Shown: piece by piece, positions 56,236 to 64,000 of the stretch | How positions within the stretch are numbered: the first letter of the stretch is position 1 | Layout: each line of letters starts with the position of its first letter | Assembly (NCBI GenBank): GCA_032158295.1 | Contig: CM063259.1 | Span: 12,743,564 to 12,807,563, forward strand | Length of the DNA stretch: 64,000 nt | Reading direction: 5' to 3' | DNA from: Pycnopodia helianthoides | Lineage: Eukaryota > Echinodermata > Asteroidea > Forcipulatida > Asteriidae | The notes under the pieces: generated by a model | Databases searched by the model: none | Told to the model about the DNA's origin: nothing | What the model saw: only the letters and a program-made list of their open reading frames with translations | Made by a program: the position numbers and the translations under genes

Positions 56236-59200
56236 AGACCTTCATCTGGTTATTTCCTACTACCTTGCTCAGTCCAACCCAACATTAATTTGCTAAAAAG
56301 ATGTATATCATCAGATTTGTGTCTTCCTAGAAAAAATGTTGTCATCCGTAAAAGAATTTCTTTTACAATATTTTCTTTTAAAGAAAATATTGTTGAGTTC
56401 TAGCCCATTCTGATACAGGACTACGGTAGGGGTTTGCAGAAACTCGCAAACCAACAAACAATTCAAAATACAAGGGAACTAAAACCCGGGATTATGTGGG
56501 TGTGATGCTATCCTGCATATATGATTTGCATATCTAGAGCATTAAGAACCACAGGATCTTGTAATGTACAACGAGAATGAGGGATTATATTACCCCATGA
56601 ATAACACCAATCCTGCCATATAGGATGGTGCTTAGATATCTAAGCAGGCAAGATTCCTCTAGCCTCGAGCTAAATGCATCCGATTAACCTGTTTACCTCT
56701 TTTTTTTTATGAAAAGCCGTCCACAGTATTCTACAGTTTCAGCTTTCATGATATAAAGTACATTATATATGCATGTGTGCAATATTTTGTACACATTTTT
56801 TTTACAGTTGTAAATTGAACCTGTCAATTGTATTGATTTTTGTGTGTGTGTTCAGTTTGTTTTTTAAAAATTGATGTTTGTTGAGCACCATCGGAATTCA
56901 TGAGTATTGAATATTCATGTCCTGATAAGGGCATCCCAAAACACTTGAATCAATGGTCGGGTGCCACCATTATTTTGAAGGGTATACGGGTTGATGTTGT
57001 GGATGCATTAGGTGAGAGACTGGTTCACAGGAAATGAGACAGGAGGGGTATTGATGAAGGGAACTTACTCCTAAAGTGGTAAGAAACAGGCAGACAAAAA
57101 GACAAACAGACTTGCACTTGGAGCATTCGATCCAATCCTTCATATGAAACCTACTCGCCCCCCCCCCTTAAATTTATTCCTCCTATTGCAAACACATGAA
57201 TTGAAGGCCAGATCTGAGCGAAAATCAGAAGACTGTATGATTTCATTAACGTTAGGCTGCAGTTGTTGAAATCTAGACCATATTTGTCAATTCTTTTCAA
57301 GCAACATACACCCTTGTAAGTTATAAGCTTCTTTAGTTCTTAAAAGTGTTTCCAACAAAAGCTCTTAGTATTCTCAAAAAAAAAATTGTTTTGAAAGAGA
57401 CTTGTTTTCAACCCTTACCCTGCAAAATGCAACAAAATGCACCAGCTGGTAAAGGTAACGTGTTGTATTTAGCAGTCAACTCAAATCTCATAGCTTGCAG
57501 TGTTGAATTTTGCAGGGTACAGACAGGCCCCTAACATGTCCAGCAGGAAAAACCACCCAGAGCCAGGATCGGCGAAAACCAGTTCACTTCACAAAGCAAC
57601 AGAATCCTGTTGCATTTTGCTGTATTTTGATACAAATACAGCAGGGTGCCTTAGATGGTGGTTCAAAATCCAGCACATATCGTTGCCTTTTATGATATAA
57701 GGGAAGCAGCTACTTTGGCATGAAAACACCAGCTTTCAAAAAATGTTTTTCTGTGCAAGGTCCTTGTTGACGATAATAAAACCAACCTACGTAATTAATG
57801 TTTAAATTCCTCAACTATAGTAGTATTTGTTCCTAATTTAATTTCACAACGGAGCTTGTTGAATTCCCAAGCTTATATGAACCTTTAAGGCTTAGTACAA
57901 TATAAACACTGGAACAAAATTCTTCTGAATTTACGTCAACTTTAGATCAACCTAGATCCAGAGCTGACAAATTTACTAACTGAAATTTGATTTCAGGCCC
58001 AGGTGATCGTCTGATCTGATTTGCCAACTAAAATATTATCAGAAATTACCACAGCACGTCGTTGCTAGGAAATGTAGAGCTCCCGGGCTTGGTAACATGT
58101 GATCCTATTGATTATCAGAGAGCGTGGTTAAGATCCATGGGAGATGGGGAAACTGCAGATGAGGAAGAGGAGGGGGAGGGGAATGATTTCCCAAATGGTT
58201 TTCTGAGTGTAGAGGTACTGCAGGGTATGAGAGAATAGGGTTTCAGGGAAATACAAGGATGGCTTTTTGAAGTAAAACCTTTAAGCTGTTCTCAAGTCTG
58301 TGAATCTGCAAATGGGAAGTACAATTTATATAGAACTAAAACATTTGAACGGTTCCAAAAACCAAAGGTATACTTTGCCTTTAATTTAAGGGAGAGCCCC
58401 GACTTAAAAGCAGTTCGAAAGTGCACACATAGGGTACAAACTATGCCGTGCATTGGTTTTTTGATGATGACAAAGGCTTGAACTTGGTTTCCCCCCTTTG
58501 GCTTGACTTGTTTCCTTATCTGTTGTTAATGATGGAGATGATGCTGAAGATGGTGTTTAGATTAATATAATGATAACTACTTGATGATGGTGAGGTTGTT
58601 TATTGTTATCACACTTCTACTGACCAGCACATGTACATGTACTTCATGAATCAGCGCCACGGCTGCAATCAAAAAGCAAGATGGCTGCTGTAGCATGCGC
58701 TACAAGTTCTGGAATGTCACAGCTTAGTCCCGGTTTAACCTAAGTGCATTATTTACAAACTGTGCTGACCAGCCACCTGGGCAGCTCAAGCACTTCCAAT
58801 GGTTTCAGCGTTTTTGACCGGCTGACGACAATCGTGGAGAAGCAGTTGTGAATATTGTATTGATCCGTACATGTAGTGTGTTCAGTGAGAGGGCTGTAAT
58901 GAACTCTCAGTTGGAATTCCGAGAGCGTATGGTGCATGAATGGCCGGTCGTGTTTACTGAGAAAACATCATGAGGTGATTGCCGCAACTGTCTGTTGACT
59001 AGGGGTTGTATGTGCACACAAAGAGTGAATAATTCTGCAGTTGCGACGGAAAAGGCTTGTGGATTTCTTGTGGGACTACGCCTGTGGCGGTGCAGCAGCA
59101 GCTGAAAAGGCTTTGAGAGGATAGCTCATGTGTTTATCATGATTGTGTTGGAGATGTTCAAATACAAGTAATGTTGTTTCAACTGGATAATACTGGTGCT

Positions 59201-62200
59201 TGAATGTGGTAGAAAACACGCACATATTTTTTTTTTTTTTCGAAAGTGTTTGACACTTTTAATGAGTAAAATCAGAAACAGAAATTGGTTTAGAAACAAG
59301 ACACAGATGTCAGAGTTTGCCCTCAACTTTTTCAGTGACCAGCCAGCAGGACCAGTTATCTCGTTATGTCACTAGTCCACCTGGAGACAATATAGACTGG
59401 GGCCTCAGGTATTTTAACTGGCGTTTGGCCAGCGGACTACTGATCAGGAAAATGCTGTTTAAACTTTGGGGGTTTCTAATTTAAAAGTACAAGTAGCACT
59501 TGTACATGCAGGTGTATAAATGAGAAATGGGTAAAACCTATTTGGGATTAAAAGTTTTTTTAATACGGCTCATAAAGTTTAGGTAAAGACAAAGTTACTC
59601 TAAAGGTCTGTAACATTTTTCGTGTGAACAAAAGTGCATTGTAATAGTAAGGGGTGCAAAGAGGTGTGTTTGTGTATGTTAACAACAGTGCTTTAGAACC
59701 CTTAACGTTTCTACGTACATGGGCAAGGCAGTTTTCCCTCATAAAGTGCAGTCAAGAAAAACCGAAATGTCTTTGAAGAGGCATCAAGTACACGGCCCTG
59801 GGGGGATAGGTGTGATGTAAAGCCCATGGCCTGGAGCAAGCTGTTAAGTAAAATTCCCAAGCCAAAAGATGTGTCTGATCCCCATTTTGAGTATTATTGA
59901 AAAAACGGAAAGCGTTCTCTTTCAGCCCAAAACTTCACCATTTTCGCTTCGTAGCTCTTACTGCTTCTAAAATAAACAAACATTGAAACTGACAAGTTCC
60001 TCTTACAAAGTGCGATACGATCGACATTATATTCAAATCTAGAAATGGAATTCCTGAGGAACTTTTACAAATGTTTCTTTCAACTAACTTCCTTTTTAGT
60101 TACGATTGCAGGCTGTCAATTAGTCTTAAACTAATCCCTTCAACGTTGGAACGAATAATGATAGGTTCAACAGTTCCGTGATACTGTGTGTAGCCAGCAT
60201 TCATATCGATTAATTGGTAACCCAGCATTTTTCATTTGAAAAGATTTATTGGCTCTACCAGTTTTAAACGTTTCGTTAAAGCACTCAATACTCAATAAAA
60301 TGAAGTTCAGTTTTTCCAGTTGGTTAGGTTGTTATTTTGCTCCATTCAACTTTCTTGGATTGATCAACAAAACTGCATACTTCGTATACACAGACTCCAC
60401 ATGTCACGATGTGATAAAAATTACTTGGAAAATCTAAGACATCTGCTTGCCAGGTTGAAAATTCGTAAAGCAAACTATTTTACCGAATGTACATTACAAG
60501 ATGGTGCAAACTTGAGTTGATATTTCAGCAGTTTTTCCCAACCTCAAAGTTCATGTTCACAGTTACCCGAGTTCAGATAAGTCCTGTGACAAAAAGTATC
60601 TGTGGACACCCCATGGGCATACCGTACAAAGGCCCCAAAATCCACCTGTTTCACCCCCCTCTCTGTTGAACAAGGGACAAGCCCTCAATTCTAAAAGGGC
60701 ATTTTTGACCAGATTACGAAAAATGATAAAAATCTATCCAGCTTCAAGGAATGAAGTCTGGGGGAGACAAGGACAGTGGAAAGTGCCCAGAGCTGAAATG
60801 AATATGGGTTTCAATTCTGCAGGTTGTATTTTACACCGTACTTCATTCTGCCTTCATAAGGCCACCAGTTTGGGGGTTGGCTTAAATTCTATAGAATTTG
60901 TTACAACAACACGTACTTTTTAAGAGACTAGTGTTTGGTAAAGTAGTCTCTCTGATTGGTAATCTATGGGTGTTTGACATTTCATTTACCATATTCCCAT
61001 TATTGTGAATTTTTGATGATGCAACAATTCTGGTTTGACAAAAAAAAAAAAATGGGGGCAAAAAGGCTTCGGTACATGGCGCGTGAGTGTAAATGTGAGT
61101 CAACTGTATAAATTCATTTCTTAGTATACTGTTATTTCTAAGCACTGAGGAGATTGAATTATTGAGCAATTGGATGAGAATTAGAACAATAAATGAGCGA
61201 TGCAATCAAAGAAGGGTTTAATGATCTCTCCATTGTAGTTTTCCTGGTATCATTTACCAGAAGTGGTATGTTTACATGGTGTACAGATTAAATGTGTCCA
61301 ATATTGATCCAATTCGTCATGTAATGCTTCGCATCGCTGACGGTATCATTGATTGGTATTTATGATTACTTAACCACACTAAATGCTGGGCGACAAATAA
61401 GGCAGCAGTCTTCTTAATAATGCATGCATAAAGTAATACGGTTGGTCAGCAGCATTACACACACTCCTCAATGGAGTTGAACCAGGGCTATGAATGGAGA
61501 AGCTGCAGACAAAATGTGATAGCTGAAAAGTACAGGGATACTCTTCAGACAACTAAATAAGTACAGTGCTCTTTAAAATTTGTTTCAATCAAGAACTGGG
61601 TCTCAGCCTTCATACAAGGAATTAGGGAGTCCAAATTTGCTGTAAAAAGAAAAGAAGGGCATTCTTCGTCATCTTCAAAATATACCGCAATGCATCTTGA
61701 GAAACAGAGTAGTTTAAAAGAAATCATGCTGCCAAGATGGCCGCCATGCTGTAGTTTACATGTAACTATGCCAGGTTTTATAGTTGAGTAATGCATTACT
61801 TCATAACCAGCGCGCCATCATGGTTGCTGGTGTTGCTTGGACTCGGATTTCACCCTTGATCCTATGCGCCCCGATCATGCGCAGTGGGACATGCATGGGC
61901 TATTTGCGAATTAAAATATCTTAACCATTCAAAACCTGTCGGACTTGAGAACTGCACTAGAACATTGATAATGCTTTATATGGGATTGAGGGCCCATTTC
62001 CATGACTGTGCTTACCACGGAAATCTGAATGTACGGTACATACACTTAGCAGGGTACCAAAGGACGCAGAATTGAAACAAGATCTTTAGAATGTTTTTTA
62101 CTTGATGTTTGGCATGGTCTTAAGCCCTAATGTGTATTCTGGAGCATCATAAATGGTTTCATCTTGATAAATTTTTTTTTAATAATAATAAATTTATCAA

Positions 62201-62599
62201 AATATTTTGGGGGGGCGTACTGGCCAAAATATGCACATGTCCGCACAATATTTGCACGTATCGACCTGATATGCTAGCTTGTGCATGGGGAGAACCCCGC
62301 ATAGAATCACACGCTTTACAGGCACAGAGTTCTGTGGTAAGCAGTGCCAGGAAATGGGGCCAAGGTATACCACTATTAACCAGAGTATAACCATGTGGTG
62401 CTGGATTTAGATTACATGTAGGATATCACTCAGGGGAGTCAGGGGACTCATGGTTAACATGTTCAAATTCAGAACAGCAAGTCCAGAGCCCCTCTGCATT
62501 AAAACATTCTATTAGTGTAAAAGTTAAACTATTTTTGTTGACTTTGCTATACCATGGAGCACACTTTTAATTAGCAAAGTTAGCCCCTGCTTGAGGGAT

Positions 62600-62765
62600 G
62601 GAACTGCAGTTTGTCCCAAAAAGAGTGGAAAGTGCCAAGCACAGCAAGATTTTGTACTGTGTATTTCAATTTTCTACGGGACAGCTGAGAAACCTAAAAC
62701 CAAGGAAATCAGCTGATCATCTATGAAAAGTTGCATGCCTGTAGAGTGAAGTTCGGTGTGAACAT
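62600..62765 (+). repeat. Dispersed repeat, ACTGCAGTTTGTC type
   Basis: Second copy of 51598-51750, with aactgcagtttgtcccaaaa, agcacagcaaga and aatcagctgatcatctatga. Confidence 0.65.
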
Positions 62766-63625
62766 TATAATATCAACTACACAACGCCCACAAACTCCTT
62801 CCCACCCAAGTTGCTGGTAAGTGCAAATACCTCCTGAACTAATGCCTTTACAGGTCATGTGCTAGTCTTCATTCCCCTCAAGGTGCAGACTTAATGCCCA
62901 CTTAAGATGTTCTTCAAGTTGAACCCAGTTCTAGAACACTCTGCATTCTGCTTTTGCAATCAAAATTTACCTTGATCGGCACTTCAAATAAACCTTTCCC
63001 ATGGGGCAGTTTACTGCACACCAAAACAAATTAAAATAAAATTAATAAAGATATGCTGTACATATCTTGTACAGAAAAATACCCATGCGCAGAAACTGCA
63101 CCATGGAAAGATTTGTTTGTTCAAAAGTGCCAATTGAGAAATTTGTATATATATTACATGCTTTTATTTTCTGCCCTGTATTACTGTTGTCAAAAAGCAC
63201 GCTGAATTTTACGCAAAGTGAATCCCAGATTTATATACTGTGCATCTCAACCCCCTCCCCTGATTTCCTACATGTGGATAAGATTTGCCTTCTTTCTTCA
63301 GCTTTCCAATTTGCCAATTTCCTGCCATTATATGTTGGCAGTGCCCGCCATTGAAGGAATTCCAGGAGGATGTGAGCACACCATCCCGCTAGGTGCTGCT
63401 AACACCTTCCTTGATCGGTTACAACCGCCAGCTGGTCAGGTGCTTCGTTGGATGTCACAAGACGGATCTCTTTCATCTGGACATATTCAATGGTGACGAT
63501 TTTCTCAGAAAGGATCGACGATTTCAAAGTGAATAATTAATGTTTAACCTTGATGCACGATTGCACTTCATTTGCGAGGTCACATACTATTCAAGGAAGA
63601 GCGCCCTCGTTGAAAATGACATATA

Positions 63626-63916
63626 TAGACCTTACCAATGTTGATAAACAAACCGCGCTGGTTGGCATGAACAGCCAAACGTTAGCAAAACATTAAATCG
63701 AGTGGACCAAAATCAAAACTTCAGCAAACTTTAAATTAAAAATAAATACATCCCATGATTGCTTGCTTTGTTTCCAACAAATTCAACACTATTTTAAAAT
63801 CTTTGAGTAACATTAACATTGTTATTGTTTTTTGCTTTGCATTTATGGTTTCCCATAGTTTTCCAACCTTGGTTATCAAAATTTCAGGCTGTGACGTTGC
63901 AATGGAAAGGTCTAGT
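63626..63916. mobile_element. Dispersed TIR-like element, reverse copy of 7258-7558
   Basis: Starts tagaccttaccaatgttgat and ends gttgcaatggaaaggtcta. The reverse complement follows 7258-7558 landmark by landmark, with ccaaccttgg, tccaacaaattcaaca, atgattgc and ggcatgaacagccaaacg blocks. Confidence 0.8.
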
Positions 63917-64000
63917 TTTGTCTGTGTAGGTTTGATCACCATATTCACTTATTTCATCCAAATATATTTTCAGAAGAAGTTCTCCGACAAAATGTCCAAC

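Larger units (their letters stand above)
45204..64000. other. Upstream part of the glypican gene (intron sequence), no exon recognised
   Basis: The exon at 45203 starts mid-codon at a splice acceptor, so at least two 5' exons must exist. I looked on the minus strand for the conserved CCT of the first cysteine cluster and for a signal peptide and found no convincing match. The stretch is therefore probably a single intron of at least 18.8 kb. It contains the listed arrays and transposons. The intervals 45300-48800, 56240-58300 and 59850-62560 hold nothing further I can support. Confidence 0.55.

Noticed and set aside
59085..59115. Candidate first cysteine cluster of the glypican (three Cys codons then Thr on the minus strand)
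   Set aside because: It is a short run from a gcagcagcag triplet stretch; the flanking residues do not match the ICPxG and EME blocks expected there.

Overview
This window is animal nuclear DNA: spliced, intron-rich and dense in small transposons. It carries the 3' two-thirds of one recognisable gene and a scrap of a second. The organism is most likely a marine deuterostome invertebrate, and my best guess is an echinoderm, probably a sea star. That rests on the glypican sequence, the AT-rich introns and the mix of tRNA-derived SINEs and short foldback elements. It is an inference, because no species-specific marker gene is present.

Main gene: a glypican of the GPC4/GPC6 (Dally-like) subfamily lies on the minus strand. 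Six coding exons are resolved, at 45203-44812, 33143-32978, 28414-28284, 17219-16924, 16036-15864 and 12213-11990 (stop codon 11990-11992). Every junction has GT/AG borders, the reading phases agree, and together they give 459 residues. The exons cover most of the N-lobe, the cysteine-rich signature region, a basic linker, the Ser-Gly glycosaminoglycan attachment repeat and the GPI-signal tail. The signal-peptide exon and the exon with the first cysteine cluster were not found and should lie beyond base 64000. Bases 45204-64000 would then be one very large intron. The product should be a cell-surface heparan sulfate proteoglycan that modulates Wnt, Hedgehog, BMP or FGF signalling.

Second gene: at the left edge, on the plus strand, a probable terminal exon (1187-1275) encodes the last 28 residues of an unidentified protein. 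It converges with the glypican gene. The roughly 10.7 kb between the two stop codons holds 3' UTR sequence and repeats.

Everything else is repeats. There are tandem arrays of about 22 bp (1-376), 32 bp inside a SINE (15424-15600), 66 bp (16345-16870), 75 bp (about 41950-42410) and 175 bp (48830-50400). Clusters of an AGGAGGGTT-type unit occur at four places. There are tRNA-derived SINEs, two 3' ends of one LINE, and many terminal-inverted-repeat elements. The TIR elements include a TTAA-flanked family, a GGGCCCAATT family with TA duplications, a family ending in GATTTCAC, a CAGGGCT family, and foldback elements built from GCTATGGC or CGGCTTCGG motifs. Two nested insertions are clear: one 21 bp from a glypican 5' splice site, and one inside a LINE copy.

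I see no CRISPR array, rRNA, intact tRNA gene, operon or prokaryotic system, and no convincing new multi-gene system. The points most worth a second look are the divergent glypican signature and linker, the nested elements, and the 957-bp element at 53239-54195.
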